Origin: Paramecium pentaurelia
Taxonomy: Eukaryota > Ciliophora > Oligohymenophorea > Peniculida > Parameciidae
Direction: 5' to 3'
NCBI GenBank assembly: GCA_905183005.1
Contig: CAJJDO010000111.1
Location: 128,942 to 192,941, forward strand
Length of the DNA stretch: 64,000 bases
Shown: one piece after another, positions 1 to 11,623 of the stretch
Layout of the letters: each line of letters starts with the position of its first letter
How positions within the stretch are numbered: position 1 is the first letter of the stretch
Notes under the pieces: model-generated
Databases searched by the model: none
Told to the model about the DNA's origin: nothing
The model's input: only the letters and a program-made list of their open reading frames with translations
Program-made: the position numbers and the translations under genes

Positions 1-2
1 AA

Positions 3-1508
3 AGAATTGTTTGTTGTTTATTCATTATTATGGCAAGTTTACAATTACCTTATAGTATCAATACAGTTGGAGCTATCATTTCCAAAATTAGTGAATATGG
101 AGAAGATAAGAAACGTAAATTGAGAATCATCAATTCATATATGCAAAAGAAAAGAATCCCATTTCAATTATAAAGTGAAATTCGTTAATATTTAAACTAT
201 TATTGGTAATTAAATAAAGAAAAAGATGCAGAAGAGGCTGAATAGATGATAAATCAATTATCTGAGAATTTAAAAGAAAGATTAACCTAAGAATCAAATT
301 CTGTTATTTTGAATTAATGTGCTTTATTTCGATATCGATTTACACCAGCCTTTAAAAGAGAACTTATCAAATCATTAAAGACTAAGATATTAGCACCTGA
401 AACTATTGTTGGTGATAAAAAAGAATTAGTTTATATAGAATCTGGAATTATAGATATGTATGGAGATTAATAATGTAATCTAAAATTATAATCTTTCCAT
501 GCTAATCAAACTATAGGTCTTATTCCTTTTATAACTGGCAAATTATAACCTGAAACTTATAAGAGTCAAGGTTTTTGTTTGCTTATGACATTATCACATA
601 GAAAATTCAAAAAAGCATTAAAAGATTTCCCAAATGATTATGAAATCTATTGTCAAATGAAGGACTATTTATTATTTAATGGAAATGAAACTACTATATT
701 CCCAAGGAAATGTTATGCTTGTTAAAGTTCTAAACATTATTCACATGAATGTCCAGTGGTTCATTATGTACCTGACAGAGAAAAAATAATAAAAAAACAT
801 ACAATTTCTACATTCTAATAAAGAAAACTAATACCACGTTAAGAATAGAAAAGAAATAGATATCCTTCAAGGAAAGTGTCCTAATAGTCTCTAATTAGGG
901 CCTCATTTATTGTGCAATAGGAAAATTAGAACATTGTTAGATTATATGATATACCATACATAATTGAGGAAGAAGCTAAAGTTCATAGTTTGGATTCCTA
1001 TAACAGTATCAAGAAAAAACCTAAGCAAAATGAAGAGACAAGGAAAAAATTAATGGCTAAATTTAAACACTTAGTGAAGAAGATTACACTTATTGATAAA
1101 TATTATCCACAATTTCTTATGATAGTGTTAAAGAAATTTAGACATAATTAAAATTATTTTAGTTAATAATCACAATTGAAATAATTATAATTAAGATATG
1201 ATCATATTAAATAATTAACAAAAGTGGATCCTAAATTACTTAATGATATAGATGATGTTATAAGAATAAATTCAGAATATGATTTGTGTTAAAATACAGA
1301 ATTCGAAAGTCCTAAAAATTTCATGCATTATAATCCTAAATTTAATTTTAATAATATTAAATTGAAAATAGACAAGGCTAAGATGAGAATCTTGAATGAA
1401 TTCCAACGATATTGTTTACATCCTGCTCTAATTATGCGAAAATTCCATTCAACTAAAACATCTTAAGATCTAATAACTTATAAAAGGAGGAAGAATGTAT
1501 TTTTATGA
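3..1508 (+). CDS. Cyclic-nucleotide-gated K+ channel, C-terminal part (5' end cut by window)
   Basis: One uninterrupted frame from the window edge to TGA (501 codons), rich in in-frame TAA/TAG read as Gln. It begins inside a hydrophobic stretch ending YSINTVG, which matches the inner end of S6 in ciliate cyclic-nucleotide-gated/EAG-type K+ channels. A charged C-linker follows (SEYGEDKKRKL, then QSEIRQYLNYYW), then a region with the layout of a cyclic-nucleotide-binding domain (ELVYIESGIIDMYGDQ). After it comes CYACQSSKHYSHEC, spaced CX2CX4HX4C, a zinc-knuckle pattern I associate with this channel class in ciliates. The remaining 250 residues are basic and carry no recognised domain. Voltage sensor and pore lie outside the window, so ion selectivity cannot be judged. 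It is tail-to-tail with the next gene, 45 bases away. Confidence 0.85.
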
Positions 1509-1553
1509 GTTAATAAATTATTCATAATTATGATGATTAATGGTGATATAATT

Positions 1554-3188
1554 TCATTTTAGATTTTATCTAATCTAGTTGAAAGAAAAGATACTGTCAT
1601 CATCTTCATAATCAAAATCTGATTCATTTGAATTTGTTTCTGAAAAACTTGTACTTGAATTCTAATTTATGACATATGGATCTGATGCTTCAGCCATACT
1701 TTCAATAGCTGATTCATCAACTCCTCTTCTCATTCTAAAGTTTCCTCCTTCTCCCCATTGATTTCCCCAACTATTTTATAACATCCAAAACTTAACGCCA
1801 TCTTCTTCTCCCCAACCATAACATAAAACAGAATGATCAACTTTTTCCTATTTATAAATATTATTTTGAATACCCATTCAGCATAATCATTAGTTTCTGC
1901 CTTTGAATGATAAATACCAGATTCATAATACATGAAATCATAAGATGGTTCAAAACTTAAAACAACAGGACCATTCTTCATCACTTCTGCCATTATAACT
2001 GATTCTGAGACTCTGCCATATGAACCTCCTAAATATTTATAGTTTCTATAAGAATTTAAAAATGTATAATATACTTGGTAGAATAAACTTTTGATTATGA
2101 TTTGGCTTTTTAGAAATTACAAGATCCATCAAATCCTTGATATGGTTCTGCTGCTTCAGAAACAAGTACTTATTCTTCAGCAAATTTATTTACTAAATAA
2201 GGATAACCACCATCACATCCTTAATTATAATAATTGCAATTTAATGACCATTAAGGGGAGAGATCAACATTTTCACCTTGTATTTTTAATCTTGCTGATA
2301 ACATAGACATTGTGGCTATAGCATAACAAGATCCACATTATCCTTATTGTCTAGGTGGTGCAAGTTTTCTAATTTTGATTAAATATTTATATACTCTTTC
2401 CAATTAAAAGATTTTGGTAAATCTGAATAATCACCAGTTTGAACAAACATTTTATTGGCTGTTTAATCCTATTATTTATATGATTTGTCTTTTTTGAATC
2501 CAAGTTTCTTTCCCAAAGACTTAGCAACTTCAGCAAAACTCTTACCCTTCATATTATCATAAACTTTAGCTTTCCATGTTCCTTCCTTCTTATTTAATTT
2601 CTCAACAACTTCTTCATGATTCACTTCTGGTGTTTTTTCTTAAACTTATAAAAATGATAAAGATTTCAAATCATCATCATCCATATATTCAGGTTATACT
2701 ATACTAACTGTTTTGATAGATTCAGATGACTCTACTTTTTCTGTCTTTTCAGCTCTATAACATCCTCTTTCTTATGTGTCTAAATTTGTATACCATCCTA
2801 CAAGAGTTTAATCACAATGTGACACTCCTTCTCTACCTTTTGGCTCATATTTTGAGAATGCAAAATATTTCACATTACCTAATTTGATTTCAAAACCTTC
2901 ATCATAAACCATAGTCCATTCACCTGATTTTGAACTTGATTTAACTTTATAATCATCTCCTAATGTAACTTCAAAATCTTATGATGGTTAAAAGTTGCTA
3001 GAATAAGCCATATATGATGTCTTGGCTCTGTCAGGAATTTCATGTCCACATGGTAACAATCCAACACCCTTCTAAGTTGGTTTTTCTAAATATAGTCTCC
3101 ACTTTCCTGCAACCTAGTGTTTTAAACAATGGACAGGTAAATCACAGACTACAAATCCAATCATACATAATAGGATAACGAATCTCAT
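1554..3188 (-). CDS. Cathepsin C (dipeptidyl peptidase I), papain-family cysteine protease
   Basis: 517 residues after removing three introns (2369-2394, 2046-2074, 1848-1873). A signal peptide (MRFVILLCMIGFVVC) is followed at once by DLPVHC, which corresponds to the exclusion-domain start of cathepsin C, where the N-terminal Asp anchors the substrate amino group. The exclusion domain continues with GEWTMVYDEGFEIKLG and KYFAFSKYEP. The protease domain has the active-site Cys in QGQCGSCYA, CDGGYP, the catalytic His in KVDHSVLCYGWG and the Asn in NSWGNQWGE. Splicing at 1848-1873 is needed to recover the His box. The tail after position 470 is acidic and Ser-rich and looks lineage-specific. The expected role is lysosomal or food-vacuole removal of N-terminal dipeptides. 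Catalytic residues are intact. Confidence 0.93.
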
Positions 3189-3533
3189 TTTAAGAAAATA
3201 TATATATTAACAAAAACGGAATAAATTATTAAAGAAACCTATGTTAATATAATTACAATAAATTAATTATACTAATAAACAAATTGAGACAACTCAATAT
3301 ATGATAATTTATTATAAAGGAATAACAATTTCATTATTGGAACTATAAAGAAAGCAATTCAATATACATTACAGATGATTATTTTGCTTATAAAACAGAT
3401 GAATTTAAAATTATGATAAAGTATATCAAGATTTTTAAGTTTCAATAATTCAAAGAAATTGTTAATGATATCTTAATAACTGATTCTCAAATTTATATAG
3501 AGAGAATGAAAATATTAATTTAAATTGTATAAT

Positions 3534-3855
3534 ATGGCTATTGATGATTGTCATAATTATCATTAAAGTTTATAGCAAATCATTAGTTTAGAGATTAATA
3601 TAATTAATCAACTTTAGAAGGAAGGCATTCAATTAAACAGATAGTTGAATATTTTCCTGAATTGACCATTTTAGTTTGTAGAGGGATTACTATAGATAAT
3701 TATTTAAACTTGAGTTAATATTTTAATTTATAAGAAGTTCATAGAACTAAAATTATTGGAATTTCTTTTGTTAAAGATGTTTAATATAATATTTATGTGA
3801 GTATTTTAAATTTAATATTCAAACATCACATCAACTAAACCTAGTAAAGAAATGA
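3534..3855 (+). CDS. Possible small multi-exon gene, unrecognised
   Basis: Weak call. A short exon from ATG 3534 joins across a 26-base GT...AG intron (3550-3575) to an open frame with coding-like codon use (STLEGRHSIKQIVEYFPELT, then QEVHRTKIIGISF). The 3' end is uncertain. A second intron at about 3769-3800 would bring the frame to a TGA that overlaps the ATG of the next gene. An additional open stretch lies at 3317-3550 in another frame. No family recognised. It may be a decayed gene. Confidence 0.3.
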
Positions 3856-4653
3856 TTCCATTATAAGTCAAATAAATCATTTATATCTTAGAACTTCAAT
3901 CATCGTTAATCAGCTTCTGTTTTGTATAGATAATATGAATCCAGAAAACAATCTCCTGTTACACATGTTGTTGTTACACATAATCCAAGAAGAAGTCATT
4001 AATTTGATGGTAGATCCAATTCACCATCTAAAATTCTAACTACATCATATGTCTATCCTAAAATTATACAATCCACAGAATTGAAAACTAGAATACCTAC
4101 TTAAGTATATATCAACATTTTAATCTAGGGTTAAAATATCCCTATTTAAGAAGCACTTAAAATTTATTCATCTAAACCTAATACTGATTCATAAAATAAT
4201 TCAAATAAGGTCTCTTTTTACAATCAAGAGAAATTTAATGAAAGATCAACCTACACTAAGACTACTACTGGGGAAAGTTAAGATGAAGAAAAATCTTCTA
4301 AGCAAAGTATTCTTATTTCTCTTATTAGAACCATCAATAATTTATTAAAAACAACTACTAGACAAAGATTTATAAATATTGCAATTATAGAAAGAAATCA
4401 AATAAATTAAAGAATTAAATGTAATTTATTTAATTAAGTATTTTAGAAAAAATATCAAAACATAGAAAAGGAATATGATAAACTTGTACAAGAAAATAAT
4501 AAATTGAAATTACAAATCTAATTATAATAAGTTCAAATAACTTAACTTACCCATTAATAATCTTTGATCTCTCCAGGAAGACCATCAGAGTATGTAAGTG
4601 CATTGAGTGAATAGGATAAACTAAAAATAAAGACTCTACTAGAATGTGAATGA
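3852..4653 (+). CDS. Uncharacterised Ser/Thr-rich protein with C-terminal coiled coil
   Basis: 258 residues. An ATG after an in-frame TGA is followed by a 25-base intron (3867-3891) and one long exon to TGA. Residues 5-100 are basic, polar and probably disordered (YESRKQSPVTHVVV, RRSHQFDGRSNSP). From about residue 150 the sequence becomes heptad-like (NIEKEYDKLVQENNKLKLQ followed by a Gln run), so a C-terminal coiled coil is expected. A second splice choice (GTTAAT...TATAG near 3908-3932) would also stay open but gives a less natural sequence. No conserved domain recognised, so function is unknown. Confidence 0.7.
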
Positions 4654-5451
4654 ATTTGTTATTATAATAATATATTCACTAATTTAGGAATTTAAATACA
4701 TATTCAAATTTTATCATTCAAGAGTCATCTTTAAATATTTAATATTATTATTGGACTTTCTTGAGATGAATATTTTTATTTTTTCTATTTAAGAGAGAGA
4801 TCTTTCAATTTTAAACGTATACTTAAAATAAAGGGATTTATATTCTCTTTACAATTTACATTAGATTTTATTCAATAAACTTATTACTTTTTGAGTAATT
4901 TATCCCTCTCTTAATCTTACAGTGTAAATAATTATTCTTGTTTACAATAATTTTATTATACAGATAGAAATTTCTATTCCTATTCCAAATTTATTTTGAT
5001 AAAGAACAAAGTCACTAAATTATTTCATCGCACAAAAAATATCTTAATTATCACTCTGAATTTAAATTAAAATTATTTTGATTATAGCCATTCAGGATTT
5101 ATATGGGTTTACAAAATTTAATTTAAAAGAGCAGTCTCTTTTTCAATTTTTTACTATAATCCATTATATCAATGCTATAGATTCTAAATTGACTCAACAG
5201 ATTTTATTATTGTCATATTAAAATAACTCACCCATATGTTTCCATGGGTATTCTGAATGCAACTAATTTAGATTTACTTTTTAAACAGTATTGTAATTAA
5301 AAATTTAGTTACAACTCTCATTTTTAGATATATATTTAACTTAACTATTTATTCTTTTTTAATTATTTGGAATTTGCATTTTCAAATTATTAATGAATAA
5401 ATTACTTCAAAAAATAAATTGTAGTTAAACTAAATTAATGATAACAATATA
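4654..5451. other. Intergenic, 800 bp, no gene seen
   Basis: AT-rich spacer between two converging genes. No frame on either strand shows the codon use or splice pattern of its neighbours, and I see no repeat. Confidence 0.5.
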
Positions 5452-6288
5452 TCAGCACCCAAAATCTGATGGCAATTTATAATGTCCTGGTCCTGGTGAT
5501 CCTTCTCTATGTTCTGATAGTATGCGTTAAGCTCTTGGAAATTTGTTACATTTGCTTGCACCAAATTTGGAACAAAAGTAAGTACCCAAAGGATCCATGT
5601 TACCTGTCTCTTTGTATGTGCCTGGCCCTGGAGTACTATCCCTTAGTTTTCTGTCTGAATGGGCTTTGGGAGGCGAGAGTATCACTGCTCCTGAACTTTT
5701 AATTTGATAGCGTCATATATAATTACTCTCGATATTAACTTAAGGCATACTTGCCTCGACTGTTTATACTGCTTGGTAAATCATATTCGCCTCTAGAATA
5801 GGTTCATAGGAATACGGTCCAGGTTTTCTATCTTTGCTTCTTCTGCTTTGTAATCGTTGTCTCATACTATAACGAACTGCTGACTAGGTTTCTTAGAAAT
5901 TGTATGATCCTGGTCCAGGTGTTTTTTAGACTAAACCTAAGAAGATGCTCTCGAATTTGTTTGCACGCTTGAAAATTGGAACAATAAAGTTACATCTCTA
6001 CCCAATCCCATGGTCCATCCATGTTCTCTGGCTGTTTAAATTTAATAAGAATTGGGAGCAGGTGAAATAGATTCTTAGGTTATGTTCATCTTCTTTCCAT
6101 AACCTATTCCAGCTGCTCTCTTACTCAATGTAGTTGGCAATTAATATATTGGAGGGCAACTAACTTTGAGTTATGTATAAATACACATTATCTTTAGGAT
6201 CAACCCATCTTTTTGCCTTTGAGAAAGTATACATTTATTTAGTTTTGCTTGTGTTTAGTGGAGATCGATTAACAGCAGTAAAGTCCAT
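5452..6288 (-). CDS. SHIPPO/STPGR-repeat protein (sperm-tail PG-rich repeats)
   Basis: 243 residues after four introns (6160-6184, 5968-5993, 5793-5815, 5696-5726). Each intron restores a PGPG repeat, which supports the model. Repeats read TPGPGSY, KPGPGEYDL, TPGPGTY and SPGPGHYKLPSDFG, with a degenerate SPAPNSY before them. Between repeats are SKF/SAVRYSM-type segments usual for this family. Such proteins bind along axonemal or cortical microtubules, and several are microtubule inner proteins. Here that role is inference from the repeats. The protein ends just after the last repeat (DFGC), so it may lack a final unit found in longer members. It is divergent from the kinase gene 134 bases upstream of its ATG. 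Confidence 0.88.
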
Positions 6289-6422
6289 TTTCTAATAAAT
6301 TTAATATTGATATTATTGGTCAATTATATGATGTTTTGTTGAATTTTTCTTATAATTTAAGAAACTTTCATAGATTTGGAAAACAAAAAAATTTCCTTAT
6401 ATTTTGATTTAATTATTTAATA

Positions 6423-8005
6423 ATGAATATTGGACCTCGCAGAAATATTAAAGAAATTCATCCAATTCACTAAAACTTCATTGAACCTCATAATTACTAA
6501 TCTATATTCAAAAGTCCTATGAGTACTCGTTAAAGATAACAAAGATCTTCCAAATTACCTTCATTCAAAATGTCTAATGGATAATAGGCTTCAGTTCCTG
6601 TATCGCCATCTATATCTCCTAAATGGAGGACTAGAAATATGAGTCGTGCAGAATAAAGAATGTTAGTAAAGTATTAAATACAATTTATAAGTCCTCCTCA
6701 AGTACCTTAAAGCCCAAAATATGTGATTTCGATGTCAATCTTTAATGAACATTTATTAGTGAGTTTATGTAATTTAAGTAGAAAAAAGCCTTAAAGATAT
6801 AGAACAATGAAATTGGAGTTAAAAAATAACTTATTTAAACACCTGAAAAAATGTTACATTAATAATCCTTAATTAGAGAAGATATAAACAAAGGTAGTTT
6901 TAAATTCTTATTTGTTCTCGGAAAAGGAGGATTTGGAAAAGTTTGGAGAGTGGAACTCTGTAAAACTAGAAAGTAATATGCAATGAAAGAGATGAGTAAA
7001 GCAAAGTATTTTTTATTGTGTTTATTGATAGAATCTTATCAAAAAAATCTGTCCATTCTGTAATTAATGAAAGGATACTGCTTAGTAAACTTAGACATTC
7101 TTTTATTGCCAACATTCACTATTCATTTTAAGATCGAGATAACCTTCATTTAGTAATGGATTTATTAACAGGAGGTGATTTAAGATATCATATAGGAATG
7201 AATCGTCGTTTCACAGAATGGTAAACAAGTAACAAGATTAAATATTTATAGAATTTGTCATAGCTTGTTTATTATTGAGTTTAGAGTACTTACAAAATAA
7301 TGAAATCATACATAGAGATATAAAACCTGAGAATGTAGTATTCGACAAGATGGGATATCCAAGATTAACAGATTTTGGGATTGCAAGAATATTAAAACCA
7401 GAGAATAGTTAAGAAACAAGTGGAACTCCAGGATATATGGGTTAGTAATTATTTTAACTTAGATAGCTCCAGAAGTAATGTGTAGACAGAATCATGGAAT
7501 AGGAGTTGATCATTTTGCTTTAGGAGTTATGATACATGAATTTATGCTTGGAAGAAGACCCTATATTGGTAGATCTCGTTAGGATATCAAAGAGATGATG
7601 TTAACTAAGTAAATTACTATCAAAAGATAAGATGGTTGGAGTAGTGAAAGTGCAGATATTTGTAATCAAGTAAATAGAATTAGTTAATTATAGTTATTAT
7701 AAAGAAAATAATAATATAGATTAGGATTTAATGGGGTTCAATCTATTAAGAAGCATTCTTGGTTTTAAAATATTAATTGGTAAAGCCTAATTGATAAGAC
7801 TATACCTTCGCCTTTTAATAAATTAGCCTATTCTGAAGATCAAGATTTTAAGAGATAGATTTCATCAGATCATGATTCTTAGGATTCTCTGATTTAGGAA
7901 AATACTAATGCTTTGAGAAGGGATTCTATTCAAGATATGTTCAAAGATTATGAATACAATGATCATGGAAGGACTGGTAGTACTAATTCCACTCAAATTT
8001 TATGA
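6423..8005 (+). CDS. AGC-type Ser/Thr protein kinase, YANK/STK32-like
   Basis: 486 residues after five introns (6759-6781, 7006-7031, 7229-7251, 7441-7466, 7670-7693). A Ser/Pro-rich N-terminal extension of about 140 residues precedes the catalytic domain. It has the Gly loop GKGGFGKV, ATP lysine in QYAMKEM, catalytic loop HRDIKPENVVF, DFG in TDFGIARI, and APE split by an intron. MDLLTGGDLRYHI after the hinge and YSFQDRDNLHLVMD resemble the YANK (STK32) group more than PKA or PKG. The domain ends with LLQRKQQYRLGFNG, typical of AGC kinases. All catalytic residues are present, so it should be active. The last intron is 24 bases and lacks an in-frame TGA, so retention would only insert eight residues. 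Confidence 0.92.
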
Positions 8006-8183
8006 TAATTTTATTTATATTAATTATAATATGTATATATATCTTATGAATCTTTAAGAAGAGTATTTGATTAGATATGAATCTACTTTTAGAATATATA
8101 AATATATTATGGATGATATTAAATATATAGGCTCATAATAAAATGGAATAGATGAAATGATTTGAAAATTTATTTAAAATTTA

Positions 8184-8832
8184 ATGTTTGAGAAAGAAAT
8201 CGTGATAGATGGTAAGGGCCATTTGTTGGGTAGATTGGCTTCTTATATTGCCAAAGAGTTGTAAAGAGGCTAAAGGATAGTTGTAGTCAGAAGTGAGTTG
8301 ATATAACAATCAGGTATGATTTTGTTACTAAAACAGGTTCCCTCTTCAGAAATAGAGTCATTTTTGAAGAATATCTCAATAAGAGAATGGCCTTCAATCC
8401 AAGAAGAGGATATAAACATTACAGAACTCCATCACGATGTTTTTGGAAAGTAGTCAGAGGAATGCTTCAATATAAATCAAAAAGAGGAGCTGCTGCTTTA
8501 GAAAGATTAAAGATCTTTGAAGGAGTCCCACCTCCATATGATACAAGAAAGAGATAAGTTGTACCAGATGCTCTTAAATTGATCAGATTAAAGAATCACA
8601 GACCCTTCTGCTCTTTAGGTGATTTATGTGCCTCAGTTGGATGGAATTCATAAGCTGTTGTTAACAGACTTGAAGAAAAGAGAAAGCAAAGGTATCGTGC
8701 ATTTTTAACACTTCTTTTAGAGGTGCTGCCTATTATAAGAGAAAGATAGCCAGAGAAAATCTCAGAAGAAAAGCCATCGGAGCTAAGGAACTTGCTACAA
8801 TCAATTCAGAGTTAGAGAAGTTAGGCTATTGA
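8184..8832 (+). CDS. RPL13A: 60S ribosomal protein uL13 (L13a)
   Basis: 198 residues with introns at 8314-8336 and 8692-8720. The start EIVIDGKGHLLGRLASYIAKEL, then HYRTPSRCFWKVVRGML, SKRGAAALERLKIFEGVPPPYD and VVPDALKLIRL follow uL13 from end to end. It is a large-subunit protein of cytosolic ribosomes. Length is normal for eukaryotes. The gene is followed after 37 bases by the Nudix gene on the same strand. Confidence 0.96.
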
Positions 8833-8869
8833 AATAATATAATAAAATCATGTACATTTAATCTTTATA

Positions 8870-9616
8870 ATGTAAAAAATCGATTATGGTGTTGAAGTTC
8901 ATATAGATGATACTCTTTATGCTGGAAGATGTTTATTATAAATTCTTAAGAGTCCACTCATATCTTATAAATACCAATAAGATTAAGCTAAATTTCTTTT
9001 AGGAATAGATCAATAAGGATGGCCATAAACATAATTGTTACATGGTACTAATTGTCCTTGTTTCAATTAAGATTATTAAAATAAAGATATGAAGTTAAGC
9101 AAAATTAGATTAGCTACAGTAGCTATGTTATGTGATAAAAATGATAATTTTTTAATAACAAGAAGACATTCACAAATGAAAACATTTCCTAAAACTTGGG
9201 TATTTCCAGGTGGAATGGTAGAAAGATTATAAGATTTAGAATCTGAATGTTTAAGAGAAGTTTAAGAAGAAACTGGAATCAATGTTTTACCAATTTTAAA
9301 TAAAATGGAACTTAAAGTTTTATATGAATCAGTGTATCCGACTTAATTATAAGTTGGTTAGTTTCCATAAAAACAAACACTCTGTATATTTTATGAAGTT
9401 AAATTAAATGAATCATACAATAACATTAAAGTGAAAATTTAAGAGAGTGAAGTTGATGATTTTAAATGGATTCCAAAGAATTAATTATTAGATATAATGA
9501 ATTTATCTACAAATGATTAATAATATAAAGAAATGAGTGGGATTTATCCTAATTAATATGGATCAGGAATTGGAGAAGGACATATTAAGGCATTTATGAA
9601 TAGTTATAAGAATTGA
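8870..9616 (+). CDS. Nudix hydrolase with altered Nudix box
   Basis: 248 residues, no introns. The fold is recognisable from the Nudix box GX5[E]X7REUXEEXGU: PGGMVERLQDLESECLREV followed by QEETGI. REV..EETGI is intact, but the first conserved Glu of the motif is a TAA codon (Gln). Before the box, FLITRRHSQMKTFPKTWVFP gives the usual beta-strand and substrate-face pattern. The N-terminal third (to about residue 80) resembles the extra segment of NUDT17-like proteins and contains NCPCFNQ. Nudix enzymes cleave nucleoside diphosphates linked to another moiety; the substrate here is unknown. The loss of one box acid may slow catalysis, as the REXXEE metal-binding acids remain. Confidence 0.85.
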
Positions 9617-9670
9617 TATTAATAACTTGATTTTATTGGAAATATATTCATTATAATGTGATTTATTAAA

Positions 9671-9964
9671 ATGAATTTCTTTAAAAAAATTTAAATTAAA
9701 TCATTTTTTAAAATGGGTAACAAGTCAACCACAAATAAATAAACTGAAAAAAATAATGAAAAAGTGATTAGTAATAATGATTTGAAAAAATCAGATGAAA
9801 AATCACAAAAATAAAAAAATAAAGACGAAGATATATATTATTTTAATGTTAGGATGTTAACAGGATAAAATGGAATGGGATTTGAAGACTTTGTTTAAGA
9901 ACAAGAAAATTATTAACAATTCTCTAATATTATAGCTAATGCTGTTAAAGTTAAGAATGAATGA
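9671..9964 (+). CDS. Small hydrophilic protein, possible N-myristoylation
   Basis: 97 residues from the first ATG, or 83 from an in-frame ATG at 9713. The downstream start gives MGNKSTTN, a good N-myristoylation context, so I favour 9713. The rest is Lys/Asn/Glu-rich with a more ordered end (YYFNVRMLTGQNGMGFEDFVQEQ). No family recognised. Codon use matches neighbours. It converges on the next gene, 40 bases away. Confidence 0.6.
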
Positions 9965-10004
9965 TTATATATTTAAATATATATCTGTAAAAAAATACTA
10001 TAAA

Positions 10005-11514
10005 TCAAAGGAAAGTAATCTATTATTAATTAAGCAACTTCTAAGCATATCTAACTAAGCCTCTTTTTTAATGTTCAACACTTAAAGCAATTCCATCTCT
10101 TTCATGAGTTAATCTTATTTATTCTAAATTACTAGCAAATTTTCTACTCCTTAATGTTTCTGTAAAAGATGTAGGAGTTTAAAACTTCATCTCTAAACGT
10201 AATCTGATCATTTCCTCTAAGGGAAGTTTCTTTTAAAAGTCATTTAATGTAATTGTAGATTATTTATTTGATAAAGGATGTAATTTTAAGGATTATAATT
10301 TTATTAAAGTTGCTGTTTGTGTTTATTTTAGTTGTTGTATTTTGGGTATAGAATTTGTTGGTTTCATACTTTCATATTCATCAGCTACAGAGATTGGTAT
10401 TGGAATTTCAAAAGCAAAATTTTTACCTTTAAGAAATTATTGTAGCATTTCATCTAATGATATATCAATATCAATAACTCTTTGGTTTGGTATGCATTCT
10501 AAATTATGTGATATCATATATTAATTTTTCACTTATCTTCTTTAATAATAAAGAGAATTCTAACATTAAATCAATTTTATTGGGAAATTTACAGCTTTAG
10601 AAAATATATGTAATCCCAAATTTAACTCTTCTTATGGTAACATCTTCATGATTTACTACATTCCTTTTGATGAAACCATTTTCATGGGAGATTTTTCTTT
10701 TTCTATTGTTCCTTTCATACTTTTTTCATGTAAAGACTTAGCTGTTTTTAATTCATAATTCAGAAAACACAACTTGCCAAGTTCTTCATAACAGTTTATT
10801 TCTTAATCGATATCTTTTAAATGCCATGCATATTCCAATGACTTCATATAAATAATTAAGTAATACTTTCTTAATGAATATTTTGCCCAAATCATATTTC
10901 TTAACATATTTACACAAAATGCCTATCTAAAGAAATGTCCATTGAATAACATTAAATTATCTTGTGAATTCACTTAGAAATTTACAATGTTATAAAAAGA
11001 GAAGAGCCTTGGTCCATTCTTAAAATGAGATAAATGTTAATGCACTCAGACGCATAAATGTTATAAGTAAAGCAATGTTATCTTATTCAACTGCAATTAC
11101 CATCATATTTAGCAAACCTTATCAAACATGTTAGTTACTTTCTATAGCTCCAATTTAATCATTGCATTGAATACTTTCAGCAAACTGTTATTCAAATTAA
11201 TTTAACATCACTAATGATGACCTAATTGTTAAAGGTGTTTGTATTGTCTTCCTAGAGTATATGTATGAATGCTTTGGACTGATAGAATTCTTACGAAGTC
11301 TAGGTATTGATCTTAATGTAGTTGAACCAGATTCTTTAGGAGAAAAGAATTAATTAATCTCATTGAAAGGCAATGTTTATTAAAATATTTTTATTCTAGG
11401 TTACTCATCTTATTTTCTATTTGTTGATTATTAACTATCAAATAATTCTGATAATGTGCTTGTCAAATTTTAAATTTAAAAAGAAAGTACTCTTCTTTTT
11501 TTCTTTTGGTTCAT
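10005..11514 (-). CDS. TPR-like helical-repeat protein
   Basis: 487 residues after two introns (11118-11138, 21 bases; 10842-10866, 25 bases). The first 130 residues are polar and low-complexity. From about residue 150 to 300 the sequence alternates amphipathic helices (QEWTKALLFLQHCKFLSEF, YDLGKIFIKKSLEYAWHL, EINCYEELGKLCF, LKTAKSLHEKSMKG) in the spacing of tetratricopeptide repeats. The order ALxFxxHC, then YAWxLxDxxxEIxCYxxLG is one I associate with a ciliate TPR family of unknown job. The C-terminal 180 residues are basic and unassigned. TPRs imply a protein-binding role. Confidence 0.75.
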
Positions 11515-11623
11515 TATAATTTTATAATTAAAAAAGCATTTAAAGAGACGAAATTACATTAATTAAAATAAGTTAAGACCTGTTTAACTTTCCCTTACCC
11601 CTTTTGTTTAATCAAAAACAACA

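Noticed and set aside
5469..5702. Plus-strand hydrophobic ORF of 77 residues
   Set aside because: It is the antisense of SHIPPO-repeat exons, whose PGPG motifs and splice sites fit the minus strand.
10005..10700. A 34-base intron in the TPR-like gene (GTGAAA...TTTAG)
   Set aside because: Reading straight through keeps an open, coding-like frame and the right total length, so the intron is unnecessary.
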